64,000 nucleotides of DNA, taken from contig CAYGUA010000001.1 of NCBI GenBank assembly GCA_964353015.1, forward strand, positions 251,072 through 315,071. The letters run 5' to 3'. Position 1 is the stretch's first letter, and every line of letters starts with the position of its first letter. The translations under genes and the position numbers were made by a program. Below are positions 33,334 to 41,994 of the stretch, piece after piece. Under the pieces are notes generated by a model. That model had not been told where the DNA came from. It saw only the letters and a list, made by a program, of their open reading frames with translations, and searched no databases. This DNA comes from JAMZMI01 sp964353015 (GTDB taxonomy: Bacteria > Bacteroidota > Bacteroidia > Cytophagales > Cyclobacteriaceae).

Positions 33334-33678
33334 TCAGAATGAATTAAAACATTTCTGACCTGGAAGCAAATGTCCAATACAAGTAGGAGAACCACAGTAG
33401 TGTTTTTTTAGACTTAGACATCTATCAAATTGATTACGATGACCAGGACATCCTAGTTCGCCGCAGAAAGTTAACATTGGCATACATTTATCAAACATAT
33501 TGAAATGCCCCTTGCATCCAACTTCACCACAAAAGTTTAATTTAGGAAGACATCTATCCCAAGAGTTTAGGTGCCCTTGACAACCTAATTCACCGCAGTA
33601 ATGCTTTGAAGTAATACAACTATCGAACATATTAAAATGCCCCGGACAACCAAATGAACCACAATGATATTTTGCCAT
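33334..33678 (-). CDS. tandem Cys/His-repeat protein, five CxxxxCxGH units
   Basis: A 114-aa protein (ATG at 33678; TTG at 33684 is two codons longer) made of five ~23-residue units of the form C-x4-C-x-G-H-x(5-6)-C, with the consensus phrase CG-x-x-GC-x-GH-x-N-x-x-D-x-C in units 1-4. Unit 5 is degenerate (CGSPTCIGHLL...C). The Cys3His spacing could bind one Zn per unit, like a stretched zinc knuckle. I do not know this family. There is no signal peptide. It is the first gene right of the AT-rich block and has no direct-repeat promoter. Confidence 0.75.
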   Translation of the reverse strand: MAKYHCGSFGCPGHFNMFDSCITSKHYCGELGCQGHLNSWDRCLPKLNFCGEVGCKGHFNMFDKCMPMLTFCGELGCPGHRNQFDRCLSLKKHYCGSPTCIGHLLPGQKCFNSF

Positions 33679-33684
33679 CTTCAA

Positions 33685-34019
33685 GAAAATTAGATAAACA
33701 ATTCAAAAACCCTAACCATAATGGCAAAGGAGCTTCACCCCGTTTGGGATGAATAAATTAGAAAAAGAGAGGTAATTTTCAAAATGATTTTTATCATTTC
33801 TGATTAATAAGTGGAAATAAAATATCAACTCCTATTATTATTCAATAGAGTTCCTCGCTAATTATAAATTGTTGTTTTTTTTTGAAGTGATTGCTAAAAA
33901 ATATTTTATCTCCAGTAACTCCCAATTATCGAAAAATCCATCAATCATGTTTAGTAGACTCATATCATTTTGATGATCCTAATTGTATCTTCTAAGTCGT
34001 ACTATTCCCGACAAATAGG
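33685..34019. other. non-coding AT-rich stretch
   Basis: No gene longer than a few dozen codons and no clear repeat, hairpin or promoter motif is seen here. It separates the Cys/His-repeat gene from the duplicated CCA-enzyme fragment. Confidence 0.6.
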
Positions 34020-34275
34020 TTGATCAAACCAATTTTCATCCTTCTACCCTCTTCACATACTCAATCAAACTACCCAAATCTTTCACATCATTTTCTATCT
34101 GATAGTCATAAGCTTGCTTCAAGCGTTTACCCATATCAGGACCTGGCTCATAACCTAACTCAATCAGATGTTGGCCTTTGAGTATAGGAGCTATAGGTAC
34201 AGCACCAAATTCTTCAAAATAGGTGAAACACATATCTTATGGCTTCTTTGTATTGCTCTTTGTGTTTAAACAGCC
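34020..34275 (-). pseudogene. fragment of CCA-type nucleotidyltransferase gene, 3' end
   Basis: The open frame at 34036-34233 (65 codons) matches the last ~65 residues of the intact gene at 34871-36229 almost residue for residue, and nucleotide similarity continues beyond it on both sides (34020-34275 against 34867-35115). The fragment lacks the catalytic and HD regions. It is a decayed partial duplicate in the same orientation, with the 34294-34704 gene lying between fragment and intact copy. Confidence 0.85.
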
Positions 34276-34293
34276 CCAAATTCATTATTAAAT

Positions 34294-34704
34294 TCAAAAC
34301 CCTTTAAAAACATCATTGATTGAATATTCTCGTATGGATTGATACATCATTTCTAAAACCTCATCCTCTGGGTTATAATTGACAGCATTCCAAACTGCAA
34401 AAGCAGCTGCAGTTGCAGCAATGGGGGGAGATACATCTACTTCTGCACCTTTAATTTTATGGATAACAACTTGACCACCTTTAATTCTGGCTTTATCTAA
34501 AGCATAAATGCCCCCAATTTCTGTAGCCTTTTGCCAATCAATTGCATACTGTGCAACATTTTCATTCCAACCAAATGACATATCTAAATCGCAAATTACA
34601 GAACGAGAATCAGTGTTTTTGAAATGAATAGTTACTTCACAATACCCCGCCCTATCATGACTTTCCATACCACCTGCACTATATTTTCCAATTGATGTTT
34701 TCAT
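34294..34704 (-). CDS. uncharacterised protein, 136 aa
   Basis: A 136-aa soluble protein with mixed strands and helices (AGYCEVTIHFKN, SVICDLDMSFGW) and an Ala-rich helix (PPIAATAAAFAVWNAV) before the C-terminus. No known family is recognised. It lies between the pseudogene fragment and the intact nucleotidyltransferase, so it may have arrived with the event that duplicated that gene end. No direct-repeat promoter is present. Confidence 0.55.
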   Translation of the reverse strand: MKTSIGKYSAGGMESHDRAGYCEVTIHFKNTDSRSVICDLDMSFGWNENVAQYAIDWQKATEIGGIYALDKARIKGGQVVIHKIKGAEVDVSPPIAATAAAFAVWNAVNYNPEDEVLEMMYQSIREYSINDVFKGF

Positions 34705-34870
34705 TATTTTCCTCTTAATTCCTAAAATTAAAATAGGCTATTTACGCTTTAAATCAAACACTATTACCCCCAGATAATTTCAATAACAATTTAATTACAG
34801 CCAGCCATTGCTAATAAGGCACTGAATAAATAGATCAATAATTTTTCGCACCATAATAAAATTAAGATGA

Positions 34871-36229
34871 TCAAACCCATGTTCTCCCTTCTAACCCCTT
34901 CACATATTCAATCAAACTATCCAAATCCTTTACATCATTTTCTATCTGAAAGTCATAAGCTTGCTTCAAGCGTTTACCCATTTCAGGGCCTGGCTTATGA
35001 CCTAACTCAATCAGGTGCTGGCCTTTGAGTATAGGAGCTATGGGTGCCGCACCAAATTCTTCAAAATAGGTAAAACACATGTCTGAAGGCTTTTTGGTAT
35101 TGCTCTTTGTGGATTTTGAGAGAGTGGCCTTTTTATCAGCAAAACTCTGCCATCCAAGCACGTCCAATCGAAGCTTATTACTTAAGCGCTTCCATGCTGC
35201 CTTAGAGGCTTCCTGTCGGGTAAGATTACCTGGCTGCATGTGCAATTTCACAATCGATCTGACCCGATCAATCAGCAGCTTATTATTGGTCATTCGCTGA
35301 AGGAATTGTGCGGCTAATGGTTCCCCTATGGTGTCATGACCATACGCCGTAAAGGTAGAACGGTCGGTAGTGGCCGGCTTCCCTATATCATGCAGCAATA
35401 CCCCAAACATAAATGGTAGTCTCCAGTCTTCTTCCACGTGATGCCTAATCTTGGCAGCCTCGTCAACCGCCAACAGCGTGTGAACCCAGACATCTCCTTC
35501 AGGGTGCCATTCGGGATGCTGTGGACAATCAATCAGATCTTTGAGCTCTGGAAACCATTTGATCCATCCACAATCACGCAAGAACTCAAGTCCCAAAGAA
35601 GGTTTATCCGCTTTCAATAGCAGTTTTTCAAACTCTGTAAATATTCGTTCCATTGATATGGTCGGAAATTCATCTGCCATGCTCCGGCATAATTCCATAG
35701 TGGCACTATCCACCACCTTTCCTTTCCTGGGGAGTAGTTGCATGATCCGAAGTACCCTCAATGGGTCTTCAACAAAAGTCTCCTTATTGGTCGCTCTGAT
35801 CACTCCGTCGTTCAAGTCCTTATAGCCATCGTAAGGATCTATGAGTTGCTGCTCATGAAGATCGAAATACATACTGTTGATTGTCAAATCTCTTCTTTTA
35901 GCAGCTTCTTTTGGAGAAAGATCGCTACGAAGTTCTACATGAAAATCAGTGTGTTTTATCCCTATTCGGTTTTCCAGACGGGGAATATTAAAATCACAAT
36001 CGCGTCCCTCGATCACAATTTTAATGACGCCAAAACTCTTGCCTACGATATTTGGACTACCAAAATGTTCCAGACATTCATATAGCTCCTGATAAGAAAT
36101 ATTAAATACTTCAATATCCCAATCCTTGATTTCGTTTCCAAGTATCTGATCAATGACACTCCCTCCAATCAGCATGCATTTGCCGCCTTTCTTTGCGATG
36201 GTTGCTATTATGGGTTTTAAAAAATCCAT
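34871..36229 (-). CDS. CCA-adding/poly(A) polymerase-type nucleotidyltransferase with HD domain
   Basis: A 452-aa class II nucleotidyltransferase. Head: MLIGGSVIDQILG with WDIEVF (catalytic acidic pair), CDFNIPRLE, RRDLTINSMYFD, DPYDGYKDLNDG, and EDPLRVLRIMQLLPR. An HD domain follows near residues 250-290 (HTLLAVDEAAKIRHH, LLHDIGKPATTD). Such enzymes add or repair CCA at tRNA 3' ends or add poly(A); the HD part removes phosphates in related enzymes. Context beside RtcB and RNase Z-like genes points to RNA 3'-end repair. No direct-repeat promoter is found, so co-regulation is not shown. Confidence 0.85.
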   Translation of the reverse strand: MDFLKPIIATIAKKGGKCMLIGGSVIDQILGNEIKDWDIEVFNISYQELYECLEHFGSPNIVGKSFGVIKIVIEGRDCDFNIPRLENRIGIKHTDFHVELRSDLSPKEAAKRRDLTINSMYFDLHEQQLIDPYDGYKDLNDGVIRATNKETFVEDPLRVLRIMQLLPRKGKVVDSATMELCRSMADEFPTISMERIFTEFEKLLLKADKPSLGLEFLRDCGWIKWFPELKDLIDCPQHPEWHPEGDVWVHTLLAVDEAAKIRHHVEEDWRLPFMFGVLLHDIGKPATTDRSTFTAYGHDTIGEPLAAQFLQRMTNNKLLIDRVRSIVKLHMQPGNLTRQEASKAAWKRLSNKLRLDVLGWQSFADKKATLSKSTKSNTKKPSDMCFTYFEEFGAAPIAPILKGQHLIELGHKPGPEMGKRLKQAYDFQIENDVKDLDSLIEYVKGLEGRTWV

Positions 36230-36298
36230 TTATCTAAGTTTTAAGCATCCTGATTTCCCATCAGGCCATTCGTTAGGGCCATTTAAATTAATAAGAAA

Positions 36299-37048
36299 TC
36301 AATTCATGGAAAATTTCATATTCCTGATGATTATGTCTTTCAAGGAGATCTGTTTAGTTGTAGCTAATGTAGCCTCTACCAATACATCTGCAAATAAATC
36401 GCTTATCAATGATTTATGACCCCTCAATTCGCTAATCGCTATCAAATTGTCTTCTTTAAACCATCTGTAATTATCAAGTTGTGCCGCCTCGTCCTGTTGG
36501 TAGGTTAAGAAAAACTCAACTCGAATATCCGGAATATTCAAAGCCTCTGCTATTTGTTCTTTTGACCCACCCATTGCATAAAGTTTCTTTATAGCCAAAT
36601 CCAAAATAACCTGATTATTCCTATCCCAAATGTTGACATTATCAACAACAAATCTTTCACACCTTGATGTATTATGCACCAAATCAATACTCATCTCCAT
36701 TAATAGCATAACAAGAAGATTATAGACATCCTGTGAGGCGTCTTCAATCGCTAATAAATTCGTTTCGCCCACTTTAATCAGGAGTCTCGCTTTTCCTTCT
36801 ATCCTTCTAACAGCGAGTAAACCAGCCATGATCAGAACTTTGACAAATTCCAATTCATGATCATCCATAGTGAAAACCTCTTCAATATCGAGTGTATTAA
36901 TTAACTGATCGAATTTTTTGTATACAGCAAAATCAGAGACCTTTTGTGGCGTTCGCCCGTAGGTTTCAAGGTAAGTCTCAAGTATCTTAGATTTATCTTG
37001 ATTACATGACAGGTCGTTGCAAGCCGTAGTTATGATATCGGTTTTCAT
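36299..37048 (-). CDS. uncharacterised protein with C-terminal HTH-like segment; paralogue of 13700-14251
   Basis: A 249-aa soluble protein. Residues ~165-200 contain ILDLAIKKLYAMGGSKEQIAEALNIPDIRVEFFL, with helix-turn-helix spacing and the same layout as the end of the 13700-14251 product. The preceding helices (LVMLLMEMSIDLVHNT) also align with that paralogue's LLITLLEASMDLHSES. Function is unknown. It has its own direct-repeat promoter (18-nt leader). An extra ~50-residue C-terminal tail is absent from the shorter paralogue. Confidence 0.6.
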   Translation of the reverse strand: MKTDIITTACNDLSCNQDKSKILETYLETYGRTPQKVSDFAVYKKFDQLINTLDIEEVFTMDDHELEFVKVLIMAGLLAVRRIEGKARLLIKVGETNLLAIEDASQDVYNLLVMLLMEMSIDLVHNTSRCERFVVDNVNIWDRNNQVILDLAIKKLYAMGGSKEQIAEALNIPDIRVEFFLTYQQDEAAQLDNYRWFKEDNLIAISELRGHKSLISDLFADVLVEATLATTKQISLKDIIIRNMKFSMN

Positions 37049-37066
37049 GAGCTTTAAAGTTTAGCT

Positions 37067-37102
37067 CAATATTGGGGGAGTGGGAGTTTTCCGTGGTTTT
37101 TC
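37067..37102 (-). promoter_or_regulatory. direct-repeat promoter, copy 14
   Basis: On the minus strand, GAAAAACCACGGAAAACT (37085-37102), 10 bp, then CAATATTG (37067-37074), with 18 nt to the ATG at 37048. Confidence 0.78.
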
Positions 37103-37211
37103 TATATAGGGTCTGTTGAAAATGTCTCAAATACGCTTGACCTTTTGGAAAGTATGCTAAAATCTGATTTATCTTATTGTATAATAGGTCGTTGCAAACA
37201 TTGGTGATGCA

Positions 37212-38138
37212 CTAACTAAAAAGCTGGCGATGCTTAATTGTAATTAATTGGCAATACTTCTCCATCATTTCTTCAGATAAAAAGGATTGATGGACAAAGT
37301 CCAACCACCTATTTTGAAGTTTGGCATATTTGTTAAGAATATTTTCTGCCGTTTTATCAGGTATTCCTGAAGACGTCATGGCCTTAAAAAAATCAGATTT
37401 CTTAAGTCTTTTCTTTTTACCACAAAGTGTTAGAGCTAGCTCTTCGTCATCACCTTCAACCACCAAAGCCGAGGAAACTAAATCATAAGCCGGAGCTAAT
37501 TCATATTGACCATGATCATTTTTCAGTAACGAAAAGTTTTTCAAATGCATGTCAGCATTTCCAGTTAGGAAACTAAACAAGGTCAACTCATAGAACCTTA
37601 CCAAATCTAATCCGGGATGGATACTGCTGCGCTTTATTTCCTTGGCTATCTGCTCATGTGATGATTTATATTTATCCTCAGTGAGTCTACCTAACAGTTG
37701 ACACATATCTTCCATATGCCTCTTGACCCCATCTTTTCTATCCATTCTTTTGGTGATGTAAGCAAGTTCACCTGACGCCAGTCTTACCAACGAATGTTGA
37801 GCGGTTCTAATCTTTGATTGTTCAGCAAGATGCATGGTCAAATCCTCTATTTGAGGCAATTCATTCCACTTCGGTGACGGAGGTTTCAGAATAAATTGCC
37901 CCCATAAACCAACAATTGTCAATTTTTCTGGTTCATTATCTGGTTTCTCTATTTGCAGTGACAGCTTTGGTTGAACGCCTGTTATGGTAGTTTTCCCCTT
38001 AATCATTTGTTCCGCAAGATTCAACATATCTGCTTCCGTATACGGTACTCTTGGGGGTTCTGAAACTCCGAATATTTTCTTGCTACAACTCGTGTGAAAG
38101 TCACTATCTGAGTCTTTATAACAGTATAAGCACTTCAT
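37212..38138 (-). CDS. hipT: HipT-like Ser/Thr kinase toxin (HipA C-terminal part)
   Basis: A 308-aa protein. The N-terminus has a CLYCYKD...CSKK Cys motif common in Bacteroidota HipA proteins. The kinase core carries the Gly-rich loop TTITGVQPKLSLQ, FLTGNADMHLKNFSLL (catalytic Asp and Asn) and LAPAYDLVSSAL (DFG-equivalent). HipA-type kinases phosphorylate translation factors such as aminoacyl-tRNA synthetases. The N-terminal subdomain 1 is encoded separately by the upstream gene (38135-38449), the arrangement of tripartite hipBST systems. It overlaps that gene by 4 bp. Confidence 0.87.
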   Translation of the reverse strand: MKCLYCYKDSDSDFHTSCSKKIFGVSEPPRVPYTEADMLNLAEQMIKGKTTITGVQPKLSLQIEKPDNEPEKLTIVGLWGQFILKPPSPKWNELPQIEDLTMHLAEQSKIRTAQHSLVRLASGELAYITKRMDRKDGVKRHMEDMCQLLGRLTEDKYKSSHEQIAKEIKRSSIHPGLDLVRFYELTLFSFLTGNADMHLKNFSLLKNDHGQYELAPAYDLVSSALVVEGDDEELALTLCGKKKRLKKSDFFKAMTSSGIPDKTAENILNKYAKLQNRWLDFVHQSFLSEEMMEKYCQLITIKHRQLFS

Positions 38139-38449
38139 ATTAGTGGTTCAATTGATACCGCTCCTATACAATCCTTACACGCAACCAGCAGAATTCCCAT
38201 CCGATCCTTTTCGTTGACTTTCCAGTTTTTTTCAACTATATTTAAGATCCAACCTTCAGGAATAAGGCCATCAAAAAATGGAAATAGAACATTGGAATGA
38301 TATGGCTCCTGTTGCTTTGGAAGAGTCAAGCTAATTGACTCGACTTCCTTTTCAAAAAATTCAGATTCATATTGAAAATGATATCCTTCCTCATCTTCGG
38401 TTAAGATCCCAGCCCATTTATCCTGATAAAGTACTTTAGCTTTTCTCAT
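38135..38449 (-). CDS. hipS: HipS-like protein (HipA N-terminal subdomain 1)
   Basis: A 104-aa protein matching the HipA N-terminal subdomain: KWAGILTEDEEGYHFQY, SLTLPKQQEPYHSNVLFPFFDGLIPEGW and DRMGILLVACKDCIGAV. In hipBST systems this small protein is the antitoxin that inhibits HipT kinase. It overlaps hipB by 14 bp and hipT by 4 bp. The separate gene, rather than one fused HipA, identifies the tripartite form. Confidence 0.85.
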   Translation of the reverse strand: MRKAKVLYQDKWAGILTEDEEGYHFQYESEFFEKEVESISLTLPKQQEPYHSNVLFPFFDGLIPEGWILNIVEKNWKVNEKDRMGILLVACKDCIGAVSIEPLI

Positions 38450-38651
38450 CCCTGTTAATTGCTATTGGCCCTAATTCATGTCCGAAAAGGTTTAACACTT
38501 GATTGACCTTGTCCATTTTCAATGTTGGTTTCCCTTGTTCCAGTTCTCGAACAAACCTTAAACCAACTCCTGCAGCAAATGAAAGATCTTCTTGATTCAT
38601 TCCGGCTTGTTTTCTTTTCTCTTTTATAAACTGCGCCAATGGTGTTTGCAT
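38436..38651 (-). CDS. hipB: HipB-like XRE-family DNA-binding protein
   Basis: A 71-aa protein with an XRE helix-turn-helix (IKEKRKQAGMNQEDLSFAAGVGLRFVRELEQGK). It is the first gene of the hipBST operon and should repress it by binding the three palindromes located 8-103 bp upstream. The C-terminus is short (GHELGPIAINRDEKS). Confidence 0.87.
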   Translation of the reverse strand: MQTPLAQFIKEKRKQAGMNQEDLSFAAGVGLRFVRELEQGKPTLKMDKVNQVLNLFGHELGPIAINRDEKS

Positions 38652-38658
38652 AATTTTT

Positions 38659-38674
38659 ATACCCTTTAGGGTGT
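38659..38674. promoter_or_regulatory. hip operator 1
   Basis: ATACCCTTTAGGGTGT is an imperfect palindrome just upstream of hipB, the least conserved of three related boxes. Confidence 0.65.
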
Positions 38675-38696
38675 GAATTTACAAATAATCAGCAAT

Positions 38697-38714
38697 TATA
38701 CCTCAAAGGGTATA
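38697..38714. promoter_or_regulatory. hip operator 2
   Basis: TATACCTCAAAGGGTATA is a palindrome with TATACC arms and a variable centre. It matches operator 3 in reverse-complement form with one or two changes. Confidence 0.75.
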
Positions 38715-38736
38715 TTTTTTAATTTAACATACCAAA

Positions 38737-38754
38737 TATACCCTTTAAGGTATA
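38737..38754. promoter_or_regulatory. hip operator 3
   Basis: TATACCCTTTAAGGTATA is a palindrome spaced exactly 40 bp from operator 2, about four helical turns. The three boxes are probable HipB sites. The remaining stretch 38755-39022 shows no gene; a 67-codon plus-strand frame there has no support. Confidence 0.75.
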
Positions 38755-39022
38755 AATTAAAAAACACTTCCTAATAACTGGTAAATGTCCTTCTTCAGGA
38801 GTCTAACATGAGGCTTGCAAAACATAAAATAAATGTTCCATGCTTCAATTTATTTTCATGTGTGTATGGTTTTTTTTCAACGGTCACATGGAATAACCCA
38901 AACTTTGTCCTCCTGTAGAATGATTGTCTTTTCTCAAATACTCATTCTAGGTTGGTATGCTCGGCTTATGGTTATTTCATGTTCCTTTATTTTCAAAAAT
39001 TATAGTTTTCCATCAGCCACCC

Positions 39023-41935
39023 TCACTGTGTCTTAAATCCAATTTGTCCTTTTGAGCTCGGATCCACTTTGGATAATTCATCACACACCTGAACAAAATC
39101 ATCCATGGTGATTTTTCGATCTTCATCAACCACCAGGGCTTTTTTGATGGCTGCTCGTTTGATGGCTTTTTTGATCTGTCCTCCATTGAAGCGATACTGC
39201 TTTGCCAATTTATCAATTTTCACATCATCCGCCAATGGTAATTGTGCTGGCATCAATAACTCCCACAACTGCTTGCGCATAGCCTCATCCGGCACATCAA
39301 ATGCCAGGGTATAATCGATTCTGCGCAAAAATGCAGGGTCGATATTGTCTATCACATTGGTTGTAAGAATAGCAAAAACATTGTTACGTTCTAGCAAACT
39401 GAGTAAATAATCAGTAGTCATGTTGGCATAGCGATCATTGGAAGAATTCACTTCTGTCCGCACTGAAAAAATCGCATCTGCCTCATCAAAAAGAAAAATA
39501 GTATCCTCGGAAGACATGTCTTTGAATATCTGCTCCAGATTTTTTTCTGTATCCCCTACATATTTGGATACTACATGAGCCAGGGAGATCAACTTGATTT
39601 GCTTGCCCGTTTCATAGGCGATCGCTTCCGCAGCTAATGTCTTACCCGTGCCAGATGGACCATAAAACAGGGCTATGGTACCAGAATTCGACTCATAATT
39701 GCCATTGAACCCCCACTCGCCTTTCAGAACCTTTTTGGCTTTTTCATAATTCGCAATCTCAACCAGTCCCGACCTTACTTCCTCTTCCAAAACCAGATCA
39801 TCGAATCCTTTTTTAGGGATGATCTCTTCCTCCTTCCTTGATAGGAATAATTTGTTTTGCAATTGTTCACGAGCGGCAGTCTCCAGGTGTATTTGCTTGA
39901 TAATGGGTATCTCTGCTGAATCTTCAGATACAGCATAGCGCAAGGCTCCCATGACGGCATTTTTAATCAAACCTCCATTAAGCTCGTATTTAGAAGCCAA
40001 TTGGTTTAGGTCTACGTTATCATCCAGAACCATAGCCTCAGGAATATGCGATTCCCAGATTTCCTTTCTCAACTGTGGACCCGGTTCTTTGAATTGAATC
40101 ACAGAATTGATTCTTCTACGCATGGCCTCATTGATTTTAAACTCCGCATTGGTAGCAAAAATCACAATGCCATTGTGCTTTTCAATTTCAATCAACAAGT
40201 CATTGAAACGCTCAGAAAGCAGCAATTCGGATTCATCAAAAAAGAGAATGGCATCTTTGATTCTGGCTTCTCTGAATAATAAAGAGAAAACCTTATCCTC
40301 ATTGGTCAAGCTAGACAGCTGACTGAAATTGCTAAAATCAAAAAGTAATAATTTTTTACCTAGTTCATTAGCGACAGCATAGGACAACATGGTCTTACCG
40401 GTCCCAGAAGGCCCAACAAAAAGAAAGACTAAGGAGTTGCCGTATTGTACAAACTGATCAATACCCATCGCCTTTTTCACCTTGATCTGTTTGGGATGGT
40501 TGGTGATTTCTTTGGAAAGTTTCATCTTGGTCTCCTTAGGCAGGATGACCCGATCCATTTGAATGGATGAATCAAAAAAGACAGACCCTTTTACAAAATC
40601 TGAAATTTCAGAAGCATCGTCTTGGAGATAAGCAGTTAATCGAGCATCCAGGTTGACATAGCAATCGAAAATATTGGTATCTAAACCAAACTTCGTATCC
40701 ACCGAAATCAAATCATACTTTCGGAGTTTGGCTTTGGATAAGAACTCAGCCTTTGCGTTGAGCATTTCTATTTCATCAACTAGCAAAGCCAATAAAATTT
40801 CCTTGACAGTCAATTCAAAACCTCGATCATCATTGAACGGCAATTGCCACACAAGCAACATCTTCAAAATATTGAGTTGGAAATCAGAAAGTTTCAGTTT
40901 TTCGGATAGTGCGATCAACTTGGGTGTAAATCCATTTTGCCTGGATAGTTGCAATTTCCGGATACAAGTAGATTTATAATGCTCCAGTTGCCTATTTAGG
41001 TCTGGCAGCTTTTCTTTATCATAACCATAGCTGTCTTTCTCTATTTTTTTCTTAGCAACCAATGCAGATATCCACTTACCTTCTTCTACGATGTATTCCT
41101 TGTTGGACTTGTAGCCCTTAAAGTTTTCATCCATCGTTTCCAATTCCTGAGCTGATGACTCTTCCACATCATCGTCCAATAAGCCCTCTAGATCAAACTC
41201 CTCCTCATCTTCTTCATCCTTCCATGCATAGTCAGTATCAAATGACTTATTGTCAGTATCAATATCTGAAATTTCAAGATTCGCAAGTTCATCAGCCTCT
41301 ATACCGAAGAAAGAAAGTAACGGAGATTTATATAAAGAAGTCAAATCTTCATCATCCAATGCTATGCCAGCAAAGAGTTTGTAGATCGAGGTGATAAAAA
41401 TCAAATCTTTCTCATATGCGGACTTATCAGTGTTAAGGCTATCTTCCGAAAACTTGATAAACTGATCTGTGTATAAACGGTGATTCTTTGATAATGAGAG
41501 CACAAAATTTGGATTGATCTCAGCTCTTTTGCAGAAAGCAAGTACGCTCATGTATGAGATATATTCAGTACCGATCAAAGCCCTTAGATAAAAGACCATA
41601 TACTTTTCGATTTCACTTCTTTCTTCTTGTTGAAACTGATCTAAGTATTGCTTCAGTCTAGGCTTAAAATCCACTTGTTGCATTTTCTCTTGATAGATCT
41701 TATCAATCTCATCCGATAAAGTCTGAAATTTTCTTATCGCAAAGCTGGTTGTTGCCTCATCAATATCACTTCTTAAAAATACGGCATCCGTAATATTGCT
41801 CTTTAGCTCTTGCTTCATGGCAGTATTCATAAATACCAAATCGAGGTATTCCTGATCGTTGGTGGGCACGGCCAATGATTTTAATCTTTGAATGTAGCCC
41901 TCTTTTAAATTGATGAGTTGTTCTGTGGTATTCAT
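39023..41935 (-). CDS. tandem AAA+ ATPase, 970 aa
   Basis: A large protein with two AAA modules: first Walker A VGPSGTGKTML near residue 508 with Walker B AILFFDESELLL; second Walker A YGPSGTGKTLAAEA near residue 758 with Walker B FLFDEADAIF and a sensor region (LTTNVIDNIDPAFLRRIDYTLAF). The N-terminal ~490 residues are helical with an acidic stretch (EEDEEEFDLEGLLDDD). The layout is that of proteins that remodel or unfold complexes. It has its own strong direct-repeat promoter and so sits in the same candidate regulon as the RtcB genes; substrate unknown. Confidence 0.88.
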   Translation of the reverse strand: MNTTEQLINLKEGYIQRLKSLAVPTNDQEYLDLVFMNTAMKQELKSNITDAVFLRSDIDEATTSFAIRKFQTLSDEIDKIYQEKMQQVDFKPRLKQYLDQFQQEERSEIEKYMVFYLRALIGTEYISYMSVLAFCKRAEINPNFVLSLSKNHRLYTDQFIKFSEDSLNTDKSAYEKDLIFITSIYKLFAGIALDDEDLTSLYKSPLLSFFGIEADELANLEISDIDTDNKSFDTDYAWKDEEDEEEFDLEGLLDDDVEESSAQELETMDENFKGYKSNKEYIVEEGKWISALVAKKKIEKDSYGYDKEKLPDLNRQLEHYKSTCIRKLQLSRQNGFTPKLIALSEKLKLSDFQLNILKMLLVWQLPFNDDRGFELTVKEILLALLVDEIEMLNAKAEFLSKAKLRKYDLISVDTKFGLDTNIFDCYVNLDARLTAYLQDDASEISDFVKGSVFFDSSIQMDRVILPKETKMKLSKEITNHPKQIKVKKAMGIDQFVQYGNSLVFLFVGPSGTGKTMLSYAVANELGKKLLLFDFSNFSQLSSLTNEDKVFSLLFREARIKDAILFFDESELLLSERFNDLLIEIEKHNGIVIFATNAEFKINEAMRRRINSVIQFKEPGPQLRKEIWESHIPEAMVLDDNVDLNQLASKYELNGGLIKNAVMGALRYAVSEDSAEIPIIKQIHLETAAREQLQNKLFLSRKEEEIIPKKGFDDLVLEEEVRSGLVEIANYEKAKKVLKGEWGFNGNYESNSGTIALFYGPSGTGKTLAAEAIAYETGKQIKLISLAHVVSKYVGDTEKNLEQIFKDMSSEDTIFLFDEADAIFSVRTEVNSSNDRYANMTTDYLLSLLERNNVFAILTTNVIDNIDPAFLRRIDYTLAFDVPDEAMRKQLWELLMPAQLPLADDVKIDKLAKQYRFNGGQIKKAIKRAAIKKALVVDEDRKITMDDFVQVCDELSKVDPSSKGQIGFKTQ

Positions 41936-41952
41936 AATAATTGAATTTAAGG

Positions 41953-41988
41953 CAAAATTGAATTGAAAGGAGTTTTCCCTGGTTTTAG
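41953..41988 (-). promoter_or_regulatory. direct-repeat promoter, copy 15
   Basis: On the minus strand, CTAAAACCAGGGAAAACT (41971-41988), exactly 10 bp, then CAATTTTG (41953-41960), with 17 nt to the ATG at 41935. A near-perfect copy. Confidence 0.83.
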
Positions 41989-41994
41989 AGAAGA

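Noticed and set aside
33334..33678. CRISPR-like or DNA satellite array
   Set aside because: The repetition is at protein level with diverged codons and no identical DNA repeat and spacer pattern; it encodes a repeat protein.
39003..39010. Single AGTTTTCC as another regulon promoter
   Set aside because: Only one half repeat, no TTTG-type element 10 bp away, and no start codon at the expected distance.
38833..39036. 67-codon plus-strand frame next to hipB operators
   Set aside because: It runs into the 3' end of the AAA gene on the other strand and has no supporting motif.
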